Made by a program: the position numbers and the translations under genes | Part shown: piece by piece, positions 32,900-40,373 of the stretch | How the letters are laid out: every line of letters starts with the position of its first letter | Numbering within the stretch: the first letter of the stretch is position 1 | Origin: JARROD01 sp037384225 | GTDB taxonomy: Bacteria; Pseudomonadota; Gammaproteobacteria; Pseudomonadales; Cellvibrionaceae | Direction of reading: 5' to 3' | Length of the DNA: 40,373 nucleotides | Assembly (NCBI GenBank): GCA_037384225.1 | Contig: JARROD010000004.1 | Coordinates: 1 to 40,373, forward strand | Notes under the pieces: generated by a model | The model's input: the letters and a program-made list of their open reading frames with translations, nothing else | Databases searched by the model: none | What the model was told of the DNA's origin: nothing

Positions 32900-35824
32900 T
32901 CAGGTCCGAGGAGGCGAAGTCCCTCCAGAGACCGTTTGCGGCAGGGATGCCCAAAGCGCTTCGCGGGGCAGGCTCTGCCGCAAGCGAGCCCCGGGTGCTG
33001 TTGCCGCTGACACCGCCTCTGGGGCCTGGGCTGAAACTTTGTTTAGCGAGCCGGTTTCAATCGTAGATTTCTCCGTTGTCGTCGCCGCCAGTGCACGCAG
33101 GTAATAGGTCGTTTTTAAACCGCGGTACCAGGCCATGCGATAGGTTATATCGAGTTTTTTGCCACTGGCGCCGGCAATATACAGATTCAGGCTCTGGGCC
33201 TGATCAATCCATTTCTGACGACGGCTGGCGGCGTCCACGATCCAGCGCGGTTCCACTTCGAAGGCAGTGGCGTACAGCGCTTTTAACGATTCCGGAATAC
33301 GATCGATTTTTTGTAGTGAGCCTTCGTAATATTTGAGGTCGTTGACCATAACGCTGTCCCACAGGCCGAGATCTTTTAAATCGTGCACCAGGTAGGGATT
33401 GACAACGGTGAACTCTCCCGACAGGTTCGATTTTACGTACAGGTTTTGATACGTGGGCTCTATCGATTGTGAGACGCCGGTGATATTGGCGATAGTGGCG
33501 GTGGGGGCAATCGCCATGACGTTGGAGTTGCGCATGCCCTGGGACTTTACCTTATCGCGCAAATGCGCCCAGTCCAGCGTTTGGCTGCGGTCGATTTCAA
33601 TAAACTGGCTGCCGCGGTTTTCCACCAGGCTGTCAAGGGAGTCGATCGGCAGTATTCCTTTACTCCACAGAGAACCCTCAAAAGAGCTGTAGGTTCCGCG
33701 CTCGGCGGCGAGTTCGCAGGAGGCTTCAATAGCGTAGTAGCTGATAGCTTCCATCGAGCGGTCGGCAAACTCGACTGCCTGCGCGGAACTGTAGGGGATA
33801 CGCTGCCTGTAAAGGGCATCCTGAAACCCCATCAGTCCCAGCCCAACGGGGCGGTGGCGAATGTTAGAGGTGCGCGCCGCGGGCACGGAATAGTAGTTGA
33901 TATCGATAACGTTATCCAACATGCGCACGGCGGTTTTAACCGTTTTGCGCAGCTTCTCGATATCCAGTTTACCGTCGACTATGTGTTGTGCCAGGTTGAT
34001 CGAACCCAGGTTGCACACGGCAATTTCTTCATTGGACTTGGTGTTGAGTGTTATCTCAGTGCACAGGTTGGACGAGTGTACAACACCGACGTGCTGCTGG
34101 GGGCTGCGCAGGTTGCAGGTATCTTTGAACGTTATCCAGGGATGTCCTGTTTCGAACAGCATTCCCAGCATCTTGCGCCATAGGTCCGTGGCTTTCACTT
34201 TCTTGAACAGCTTCAGAGCACCGGTTTCGGCCATGCGCTCGTATTCCTGGTAGCGCTGTTCAAAAGCCTGCCCGTAAAGATCGTGTAGATCGGGTACATC
34301 ATTGGGGGAGAACAGCGTCCACTGTTTATCCTCCAGCACACGTTTCATAAACAAGTCCGGCACCCAGTTGGCGGTGTTCATATCGTGGGTGCGGCGGCGG
34401 TCATCACCGGTGTTTTTGCGCAACTCGAGAAATTCCTCTATGTCGAGGTGCCAGGTTTCCAGGTAGGCACACAGTGCGCCCTTACGTTTGCCGCCCTGAT
34501 TGACCGCCACGGCGGTATCGTTGGCCACTTTCAAAAATGGCACTACCCCCTGGGATTTTCCGTTGGTGCCTTTGATGTAGGCGCCGAGCGAGCGCACAGG
34601 CGTCCAGTCGTTGCCGAGACCGCCGGCCCACTTGGACAGCATGGCGTTATCCTGTATCGCGCCGTAAATACCGTGCAAATCGTCCGGCACCGAGGTCAGG
34701 TAGCAGGACGACAACTGTGGCCGCAAGGTGCCGGCGTTAAACAGCGTCGGGGTGGAACTCATATAATCAAAAGAAGACAGCAGTTGGTAGAATTCAATGG
34801 CCCGCTCTTCCTTGTTTTCCTCCTCGATAGCCAAGCCCATGGCGACGCGCATGAAAAAGACCTGGGGCAGCTCGAAGCGCACCCCATTACTGTGTATAAA
34901 ATAACGGTCGTAAAGGGTCTGTAGACCCAGGTAGCTAAACTGCAGATCGCGCTGTGCATCCAGTGCTGCGCCCAGTTTTTCGAGGTCATAACTCAGCAGA
35001 CTTTCAGAAACCAGCTCCAGCTGTACACCTTTCTGGACATAGGCAGCCAGGGCTTTGGCGTACAGGAATTGCATTTCCGCCTGGGTGGCGGAAACGGCAA
35101 TACCTAAAAAGTTCAGCGCTTCGGCGCGCAGTTTGTCCAGCAACAGACGCGCGGTGGCATAGGAGTAATTGGGCTCTTTTTCCACCAGCGTGCGCGCTGT
35201 TATCACCAGCGAGGTGTTGACATCCTGCAGCGATACGCCGTCGTAGAGGTTGCGCATGGCCGCATCGAGAATGACTTTCGGCTCCACATCGGACAAGCCG
35301 GTACAGGCTTCATCGACAATGGTGCGTACGCGCACCATATCCAGAGGTTCTTCCTGGCCGTTATCGAGGCGCACACGAACAGTGGGATAGTCGGGATCGG
35401 AACTAGTGGTCTGGCTACGCTGCGCCCGGCGCCGCGCGTGTTCCTCGCGGTAGAGGACATAGTCGCGGGCGACCTTTTGCTCGCCAGTGCGCATCAGGGT
35501 GAGTTCCACCTGATCCTGAATATCCTCGATATGAATAGTTCCGCCCGAAGGCATACGGCGCTTAAATGTGGTGGAAATTTGATCGGTTAGGGCTGCCACT
35601 GTCTCGTGAATGCGACTTGAAGCCGCCGCTGCGCCACCTTCTACGGCCAAAAAGGCCTTGGTCATGGCCACAGAAATTTTACTGTCATCGTAAGGCACCA
35701 CAGTACCGTTGCGCTTAATGACGCGCAGCTGTCCCGGTGCGGTGGCTGAAACCGGGGTAGGGCTGCCGCTGGCTTTGATATCGGGAGTAGTCTGGGGATC
35801 ACTTACTGTTAAATCGGTGTGCAT
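32900..35824 (-). CDS. nrdA: Class Ia ribonucleotide reductase, large subunit NrdA (altered C-terminal tail)
   Basis: Reduces ribonucleoside diphosphates to deoxy forms. The 974 residues carry two N-terminal ATP-cones (about 30-135 and 145-240) that sense ATP/dATP, then the barrel: LSSCYLTSVPDD (first active-site Cys), NLCTEITLN (radical Cys with Asn and Glu), AVCNLGSINL (second Cys) and the Tyr pair in GLKTTYYLRAL. The tail after about residue 917 changes to an Arg/Pro/Ser-rich stretch and ends GGTSPPRT with no cysteine, whereas class I NrdA normally ends with a Cys pair needed for re-reduction. The start ATG follows GGAG at 7-nt spacing. Confidence 0.95.
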   Translation of the reverse strand: MHTDLTVSDPQTTPDIKASGSPTPVSATAPGQLRVIKRNGTVVPYDDSKISVAMTKAFLAVEGGAAAASSRIHETVAALTDQISTTFKRRMPSGGTIHIEDIQDQVELTLMRTGEQKVARDYVLYREEHARRRAQRSQTTSSDPDYPTVRVRLDNGQEEPLDMVRVRTIVDEACTGLSDVEPKVILDAAMRNLYDGVSLQDVNTSLVITARTLVEKEPNYSYATARLLLDKLRAEALNFLGIAVSATQAEMQFLYAKALAAYVQKGVQLELVSESLLSYDLEKLGAALDAQRDLQFSYLGLQTLYDRYFIHSNGVRFELPQVFFMRVAMGLAIEEENKEERAIEFYQLLSSFDYMSSTPTLFNAGTLRPQLSSCYLTSVPDDLHGIYGAIQDNAMLSKWAGGLGNDWTPVRSLGAYIKGTNGKSQGVVPFLKVANDTAVAVNQGGKRKGALCAYLETWHLDIEEFLELRKNTGDDRRRTHDMNTANWVPDLFMKRVLEDKQWTLFSPNDVPDLHDLYGQAFEQRYQEYERMAETGALKLFKKVKATDLWRKMLGMLFETGHPWITFKDTCNLRSPQQHVGVVHSSNLCTEITLNTKSNEEIAVCNLGSINLAQHIVDGKLDIEKLRKTVKTAVRMLDNVIDINYYSVPAARTSNIRHRPVGLGLMGFQDALYRQRIPYSSAQAVEFADRSMEAISYYAIEASCELAAERGTYSSFEGSLWSKGILPIDSLDSLVENRGSQFIEIDRSQTLDWAHLRDKVKSQGMRNSNVMAIAPTATIANITGVSQSIEPTYQNLYVKSNLSGEFTVVNPYLVHDLKDLGLWDSVMVNDLKYYEGSLQKIDRIPESLKALYATAFEVEPRWIVDAASRRQKWIDQAQSLNLYIAGASGKKLDITYRMAWYRGLKTTYYLRALAATTTEKSTIETGSLNKVSAQAPEAVSAATAPGARLRQSLPREALWASLPQTVSGGTSPPRT
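32936..32983. repeat. 48-bp palindromic element inside the 3' end of nrdA
   Basis: Outer arms TTGCGGCAG (32936-32944) and CTGCCGCAA (32975-32983) are perfect; inner arms GCCC (949-952) / GGGC (966-969) and GCG/CGC (956-958 / 962-964) continue the stem. It resembles a REP- or MITE-like palindrome. It coincides with the part of nrdA that departs from the family, and a second short hairpin GGAGG/CCTCC (32910-32926) follows. Confidence 0.65.
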
Positions 35825-35905
35825 GTACGTCTCCGCGTGCCTCTGTCTTTAGTGTCTTTGTTGCAAAAGTCGAAGGTTTAAAAAAGTTTAAATTTTGTGG
35901 GATTT

Positions 35906-35958
35906 AAAAATAAAAACGCTAATCCGCCCACACGCCGGGTGCAGTGGCTCTATTAGCG
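35906..35958 (-). terminator. Intrinsic terminator-like hairpin in the nrdA leader
   Basis: On the minus strand CGCTAAT/ATTAGCG (35952-35958 with 35917-35923) makes a 7-bp stem, continued by CCAC/GTGG (35928-35931 / 35944-35947), and is followed directly by TTTTTATTTTT (35916-35906). It stands about 82 nt upstream of the nrdA start codon, so it would end leader transcripts before the gene. Confidence 0.65.
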
Positions 35959-36124
35959 ATTGCATTAAACGGTTGTGGATTACAGCGACAAAAACAGTCA
36001 CAAGGTTGAACATCCCGGCGGTACGATTAATTCATTGTTATGGGCTTTCCGACTGGTTCGAGCCTCAATGCATTCAGCATCCCTGTGTGGTATACATCAT
36101 GATCCATATAATGTATTAGGCGCC

Positions 36125-36147
36125 AAAAAAACCGCCTCCTCGGCGTT
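36125..36147 (-). terminator. Second candidate terminator in the nrdA leader
   Basis: Minus-strand CGCC-GAGGA-GGCG (36145-36133) followed after one base by seven Ts (36131-36125). The stem is only 4 bp, with two more A-T pairs possible across a bulge, so this is weaker than the one at 35906-35958. Confidence 0.4.
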
Positions 36148-36227
36148 AAGAGGGTTAATGGCTGGCGTCAAAATTTATTTTTGGGGAGCTTTCAAAAGCT
36201 TCCACCGCAGTCCTCTGACTGTTTGGA

Positions 36228-36233
36228 ATTATA
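36228..36233 (-). promoter_or_regulatory. Candidate -10 element of the nrdAB promoter
   Basis: Perfect TATAAT on the minus strand, immediately preceded by TG, just downstream of the NrdR box pair. No good -35 hexamer is seen at 16-18 bp; the expected -35 position falls within the first NrdR box. Initiation near 36221 would give a leader of about 400 nt. Confidence 0.45.
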
Positions 36234-36240
36234 CATAAAA

Positions 36241-36287
36241 ACGCTATATGTTGGGGTTTGCAAGAATTGTAATACAAGATAATGCGG
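36241..36287. promoter_or_regulatory. Pair of NrdR boxes upstream of nrdAB
   Basis: Box 1 (36241-36256) matches the 16-bp consensus acaCwAtATaTwGtgt at 12 positions, box 2 (36272-36287) at 11. The 15-bp gap and 31-bp repeat distance equal the spacing known for NrdR, the ATP/dATP-sensing repressor of ribonucleotide reductase genes. Individual matches are moderate; the spacing is what persuades. Confidence 0.6.
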
Positions 36288-36326
36288 TTTTGCGACTATT
36301 GCAAGGTGAAGAGCCTGGTGGTTTTC

Positions 36327-36346
36327 TGTGGATAAAGTGTGGGTAA
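36327..36346. promoter_or_regulatory. Tandem DnaA boxes upstream of nrdAB
   Basis: TGTGGATAA (36327-36335) is a perfect reverse-oriented DnaA box (TTATCCACA), followed 2 bp later by TGTGGGTAA (36338-36346) with one mismatch. DnaA is known to control nrdAB in E. coli through boxes upstream of the promoter; the same role is inferred. A third 8/9 match is TGTGGATTA near 35974-35982. Confidence 0.6.
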
Positions 36347-36579
36347 GGTATATGTCAGTATGTACTAATCGTGTAATGCCTGAACCCTATAGGGCATCAC
36401 GATATTGTGTTTAAAAAACAGTCGTTATCGTGGCGCCTAATTTTTTATTTGGCGGGTGGCCGCAGGGTTTTCGCCCCTTGCTGGTGCCAAGAGCCTATAT
36501 CAGTGCAGTCATCTCCCGGGCCGTCGCCTTTCCAGTGGCAGCAACTTTGAAAAAAGGTACCGGTTTTCAGGCCTTACCG
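36347..36579. other. Distal nrdAB upstream region / argF 3' flank
   Basis: No gene seen. It contains the 10-bp palindrome CCCTATAGGG (36385-36394) and the dyad CACGATATTGTG (36399-36410), NrdR-box-like but unpaired. On the minus strand after argF, a short GGTA/TACC stem followed by TTTTTT (about 36551-36579) may terminate argF. Confidence 0.35.
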
Positions 36580-37500
36580 TTATTGAGAAGTTACATTGTG
36601 GCCGAGTAAAAATTCCATCAATGCTTTCTGCGCATGCAAACGGTTTTCGGCCTCATCCCAGACAACGGAAATTTTTTCATCTTCCAGCAGTTCGGCGCTG
36701 ACCTCTTCGCCGCGATGGGCGGGCAGGCAGTGCATGAAAATTGCGTCGCTGTGGGCCAGTGACATTAAATCGTGGTTGACCTGATAACCGGCAAAGTGCT
36801 GTATTCGATCATCCTGTTCGCCTTCCTGGCCCATCGAGGCCCAGACATCGGTAACCACCCAGTCCGTACCTTTAACGGCCTGCCTGGGGTCGCGAAATAC
36901 GCTGACTCGATTTTTGTTCTCTTCTATCAGAGCCGGGTGAGGGTCGTAGCCTTCGGGGCAGGCGATACGCAGTTCGAAATCACATAATCGGGCGGCGTTG
37001 ATGTAGGACTGGCACATGTTGTTACCATCGCCGATCCAGGTCACAACTTTGCCCTGGGGATTACCGCGATGCTCGACATAGGTTTGGATATCGGCGAGCA
37101 ACTGGCAGGGGTGATAGCTGTCAGTCAAAGCGTTGATTACAGGTACCTGCGAATAATGGGCAAAGCGCTCGATTTTTTGGTGTTCGAAGGTGCGTACCAT
37201 AATAATGTCTACCATCCGTGATAATACCCGGGCCGAGTCTTCGATCGGTTCGCCGCGCCCAAGTTGAGTGTCCCGCGGTGATAGAAACATGGCGCTGCCG
37301 CCGAGCTGGATCATACCGGCCTCAAAGGAAACCCGCGTGCGGGTTGAGGATTTTTCGAAAATCATCCCCAGTGTTTTATTTTTTAACGGTTCTCCTCCAG
37401 CGCCTCTTTTGTGCAGTGCTTTGAGTGCGATGGCATTTTGTATCAATTTGTTCAACTCGTCTGAGCTCAGGTCGAGTAGGGTCAGAAAGTGTCTGGTCAT
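36580..37500 (-). CDS. argF: Ornithine carbamoyltransferase
   Basis: Makes citrulline from ornithine and carbamoyl phosphate. The 306 residues show the carbamoyl-phosphate motif SSTRTR (about residues 51-56), the HPCQ motif in SYHPCQLLADI and the ornithine-side HCLP motif in MHCLPAHRGEEV. The start MTRHFLTLLDLSSDELNKLI fits the biosynthetic (not catabolic) enzymes. It lies 113 bp downstream of argD on the same strand, probably one transcript. Confidence 0.96.
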   Translation of the reverse strand: MTRHFLTLLDLSSDELNKLIQNAIALKALHKRGAGGEPLKNKTLGMIFEKSSTRTRVSFEAGMIQLGGSAMFLSPRDTQLGRGEPIEDSARVLSRMVDIIMVRTFEHQKIERFAHYSQVPVINALTDSYHPCQLLADIQTYVEHRGNPQGKVVTWIGDGNNMCQSYINAARLCDFELRIACPEGYDPHPALIEENKNRVSVFRDPRQAVKGTDWVVTDVWASMGQEGEQDDRIQHFAGYQVNHDLMSLAHSDAIFMHCLPAHRGEEVSAELLEDEKISVVWDEAENRLHAQKALMEFLLGHNVTSQ

Positions 37501-37613
37501 AGTGGGTTGTCCACCGTTTCTTACTTAATGTCGTTTAAATTGGGAGGCAATCAAATAGTTGGGTCTGTTATTGGGGCGGCCTTCTTTCCGCAAAAAATAA
37601 ACCCGGCTACTGA

Positions 37614-38783
37614 TTAGAAGGCTTTGATTAAGTCTGCTACGGTATCGACAATAGTCTGGGCATCGGCGTCGCTAATGATCAGTGGAGGTAGCAGCCGCAC
37701 CGTATTGCCCGCCGTAACGTTAATGATCAACCCCCGCTGTTTGGCCTGTTCTACCAGTGCGTCACAAGGGCGATTCAATTCGATACCCAACAACAGCCCC
37801 TTGCCGCGAATATCGGTCACTTGGGGGCAGTCTGCGAGCGCTTGCTTGAACCCTTCGAGCAGAAAGTTACCGAGTGTTGCGGCTCGCGCTATCAGGTTGT
37901 CGTCCAGCAGTGTGTCGATGACCACCTCGCCGGCTCGACAGGCAAGCGGATTGCCGCCGAAAGTTGAACCGTGATTGCCAGGTTGAAAGATAGGCGCCGC
38001 TTTGCTGGAGGCCAGACAGGCGCCGATTGGCAGGCCGTTGCCCAGGCCTTTCGCGGTGGTAACCACATCGGGTAACACGCCATTGTGCTGGAAGGCAAAA
38101 AATTTCCCACTGCGACCATTGCCGGACTGGATTTCATCCAACATCATCAGCCAATCGCGCTCGTCGCAGATTTCCCTCAAGCGGTTGAGGTAGTTGTCAG
38201 CCGGCACCTGTACGCCGCCTTCGCCCTGAACCGGTTCCACCATTAGGGCAACGATGTTCGCGTGCCGGTCCCCTGCCGCGATGACGGCGTTCACATCGTT
38301 AAAAGGCACGCGAATAAATCCTTCGACCAGGGGCTCAAAACCCTTCTGTACCTTGGTGTTGCCGGTGGCTGACAGCGTTGCCAGAGTGCGACCGTGGAAA
38401 CTGTTTTCCATAACGATAATGGCTGGGTTGTCTATACCCCTGTCATTACCGTATTTACGGGCCATTTTTATGGCCGCTTCGTTGGCTTCGGCGCCGGAGT
38501 TGGAAAAGAACACTTTATCCATGCCTGAAACCTTGCACAGCTTTTCCGCCAGGCGTCGCTGGGGTTGGATATTAAACAGATTGGAGGTATGGATAAGCGT
38601 TGCCGCTTGTTCGCAGATGGCGCGGGTTAGGGTCGGGTGAGCGTGACCCAGCCCACAGACGGCGATTCCACTCAGGGCATCAAGGTAAACCCGGCCCTGA
38701 TCATCCCAGAGGCGTGCCCCTTCACCTTTGACTAGAGTAGTGGATCTGTTTCCATAGGTGTTCATGAGTGCGTCGCTGTTCAT
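37614..38783 (-). CDS. argD: Acetylornithine aminotransferase
   Basis: PLP-dependent enzyme converting N-acetylglutamate semialdehyde to N-acetylornithine, which feeds ArgJ and then ArgF. I use the ATG at 38783 (389 residues, MNSDALMNTYGNRS), preceded by GGAG at 6-nt spacing; the longer frame begins at a TTG at 38801. Class III features include NSGAEANEAAIKMAR, DEIQSGNGRSG and the PLP lysine in TTAKGLGNGLPIGA. The GHAHP and STFGGNPLAC blocks are also present. Confidence 0.95.
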   Translation of the reverse strand: MNSDALMNTYGNRSTTLVKGEGARLWDDQGRVYLDALSGIAVCGLGHAHPTLTRAICEQAATLIHTSNLFNIQPQRRLAEKLCKVSGMDKVFFSNSGAEANEAAIKMARKYGNDRGIDNPAIIVMENSFHGRTLATLSATGNTKVQKGFEPLVEGFIRVPFNDVNAVIAAGDRHANIVALMVEPVQGEGGVQVPADNYLNRLREICDERDWLMMLDEIQSGNGRSGKFFAFQHNGVLPDVVTTAKGLGNGLPIGACLASSKAAPIFQPGNHGSTFGGNPLACRAGEVVIDTLLDDNLIARAATLGNFLLEGFKQALADCPQVTDIRGKGLLLGIELNRPCDALVEQAKQRGLIINVTAGNTVRLLPPLIISDADAQTIVDTVADLIKAF

Positions 38784-38936
38784 CTCCTGCTCCAAAAGCA
38801 AAACAGGCAGCAGATGCTGCCTGGGAAAACGGCCAATACTATAACTAATTCTCTACCTTGGCAATTCGCGTGCAGATGTTGGCAAGCGGTACTCAAACAA
38901 AATCGCTTGTGCAGGGGGGGAACTTTGTTTTCAAGT

Positions 38937-38966
38937 TACCACAACGCGGGTTAACAGGTTGTGGTA
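38937..38966. promoter_or_regulatory. Perfect 9-bp inverted repeat upstream of argD
   Basis: TACCACAAC (38937-38945) and GTTGTGGTA (38958-38966) flank a 12-nt spacer. It lies between argD (minus) and the hydantoinase-like gene (plus), so it may be an operator for either, or a structural remnant. It does not resemble an ARG box. Confidence 0.4.
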
Positions 38967-38994
38967 TAAAAAGAAATAACTTCTGCACTTCTAG

Positions 38995-40373
38995 GCGAGG
39001 GATCGGCTGGACTTTTCCTGCGCTGTGTTTAGCGCCGAGGGTCAACTGTGCGCCCAAGCTGCGCATATTCCCGTGCATTTAGGCAGCATGGCGTACGCCA
39101 TGGCCGATATTGTTGGAAACTTCACCTGGACGGCGGGTGATATGGTGGTTGTCAATGATCCTTACCTGGGCGGCACACACCTGCCTGATGTCACCTTGAT
39201 CGCGCCCGTATTTATACAGGAGCAGTTACTGGGGTTTGTCGCCAATCGCGCTCACCACGCCAATATAGGCTCATCCAGTCCCGGTTCTATGCCGGTTTCC
39301 ACATCGCTGGAGCAAGAGGGCCTGGTGATTCCCCCCACCTTTATCGAGCGCAGATTTCAGCGCGTTGACGATGTGATGCAGAAGCTTTGCGGCGGGAGCG
39401 GCGTTATCGATGCTCGAGCCGAAGGGGATTTCAGTGCGCAGCTCAGTGCCAATAGAATCGGCGTCAGACGCTTGGCACAGTTGATTGAAACCATGGGACA
39501 GGGAATGTCCAGCGCGGCGGTTGAGGTTCAGGGTGACTGTTTGACGCGGTATCGGGAGGCATTGCGGGAATTAAACGATTACGGTGAACGTCTTGCGCTG
39601 GCGGAGTTGGCTGGTATTCCCGAGGGGCAATACCAGTTTACTGATTATATGGACGACGACGGTGCCGGTACCACAGATATCCCAATTTGCGTAGCCCTGC
39701 GTGTCGGTAAAACGCGGATAGACGTCGATTTCAGTGGCACCGCCTCCCAGGTTTCCGGCAACATCAATTGCCCCTTATCAGTTGCAGCGGCAGCGGTGTA
39801 CTACGTGTTTCGCTGTTTGTTGCCCGCTCAGACACCCGCCTGCGCGGGGAGTTTTCGTCCGCTGCGGATTGTGGCTCCCGTCGGTTGCCTGCTCAATGCG
39901 CGCCGTCCGGCCGCCGTAGCGGCGGGAAATGTGGAAACCTCAACCCGGATTGTGGATGTTGTGCTGGGAGCGTTGGCCCAGGCCATACCCGAGCGTATTC
40001 CAGCGGCCAGTCAGGGGTCTATGAATAATATCGCCATGGGCTGCAATACCGCTATCGCTGCAGATGCCGGCGACAGCGATGCAAACCGTTCGAGCTGGGA
40101 TTACTATGAAACTGTCGGCGGCGGGATGGGGGCGAGCCCGGTCGCCCCCGGCTGGTCCGGTGTGCAGACCCATATGACCAATACATTGAACACACCGATC
40201 GAAAGTCTTGAAAGCCACTACCCACTGCGCATAACGCGTTATGAGCTGCGCCCGGGTTCCGGTGGCGGTGGTGCGTTTTGCGGCGGTATGGGTTTGGTGC
40301 GAGAGTTTACGTTTCTCGCGCCAGCCCAGGTGACCTTATTGACTGAGCGCAGGCGCAAGCAGCCTTGGGGTAT
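38995..40373 (+). CDS. Hydantoinase B / 5-oxoprolinase family protein, lacking its N-terminus, runs off window
   Basis: The frame stays open from 38995 to the window end (459 codons) and encodes a clear HyuB-type sequence: RLDFSCAVF, AAHIPVHLGSM, DPYLGGTHLPDVT, ANRAHHANIG, SGNINCPL, and the Gly-rich LRPGSGGGGAFCGG. These enzymes hydrolyse hydantoins, or 5-oxoproline with ATP. Family members normally have about 40 residues before RLDFSC, but here a TAG (38992-38994) precedes it in frame and no other frame upstream encodes them. The first in-frame ATGs are at 39088 and 39100. It may be a 5'-truncated pseudogene or start internally. The C-terminal end is outside the window. Confidence 0.85.

Noticed and set aside
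36050..36075. GGTTCGAGCC resembling a tRNA T-arm
   Set aside because: No acceptor, D or anticodon stem can be built around it on either strand.
36115..36441. 11-bp inverted copies ATTAGGCGCCA / TGGCGCCTAAT bounding 327 bp, as if transposon ends
   Set aside because: The core GGCGCC is self-palindromic, no target-site duplication flanks the arms, and the interval holds the nrdAB control sites.
1..40373. CRISPR arrays, tRNA genes, insertion sequences with transposase genes, prophage genes
   Set aside because: None could be recognised on either strand in the window.

Overview
The window is chromosomal DNA of a gammaproteobacterium, most likely from the Pseudomonas/Cellvibrio side of the class. 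The reasons are the order rnpB-mraZ-rsmH-ftsL-ftsI, a secA-argJ-mutT run after lpxC, a meso-DAP type MurE, a NrdA with two ATP-cones, and a Gac/Rsm-type small RNA with a GacA box. The genus cannot be fixed from the sequence alone.

Bases 1-19364 hold the 3' part of RNase P RNA and then a complete division and cell wall (dcw) cluster, all on the plus strand: mraZ, rsmH, ftsL, ftsI, murE, murF, mraY, murD, ftsW, murG, murC, ddl, ftsQ, ftsA, ftsZ, lpxC. These genes make the peptidoglycan precursor (MurC-G, Ddl, MraY), flip and polymerise it at the septum (FtsW, FtsI), build the divisome (FtsL, FtsQ, FtsA, FtsZ) and commit lipid A synthesis (LpxC). A sigma70-like promoter followed by four 10-bp-phased GTGG(A/G) repeats, the MraZ operator, precedes mraZ. 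A 594-bp gene-free stretch follows lpxC. After it come an M23 peptidase, secA, argJ and a Nudix-ThiE fusion gene, ending in a bidirectional hairpin.

Bases 26006-30314 are on the minus strand: an orphan periplasmic binding protein and a small signalling operon of FHA protein, CHASE2-type membrane Ser/Thr kinase and second FHA protein. mgsA (methylglyoxal synthase) follows on the plus strand.

Between mgsA and nrdB, where no protein gene fits, I read a minus-strand CsrB/RsmZ-like RNA of about 310 nt. It has 12 ANGGA motifs, several in hairpin loops, a perfect 15-bp terminal hairpin shared with mgsA, and an 11/12-match GacA box upstream. This is the most interesting element in the window.

Bases 31542-38783 are on the minus strand: nrdB, nrdA with a roughly 400-nt leader carrying NrdR boxes, DnaA boxes and two intrinsic-terminator-like hairpins, then argF and argD. 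NrdA appears to have lost the cysteine pair expected at its C-terminus, and a 48-bp palindromic element lies exactly in that altered tail. The window ends inside a plus-strand hydantoinase B/oxoprolinase gene that lacks its usual N-terminal codons.
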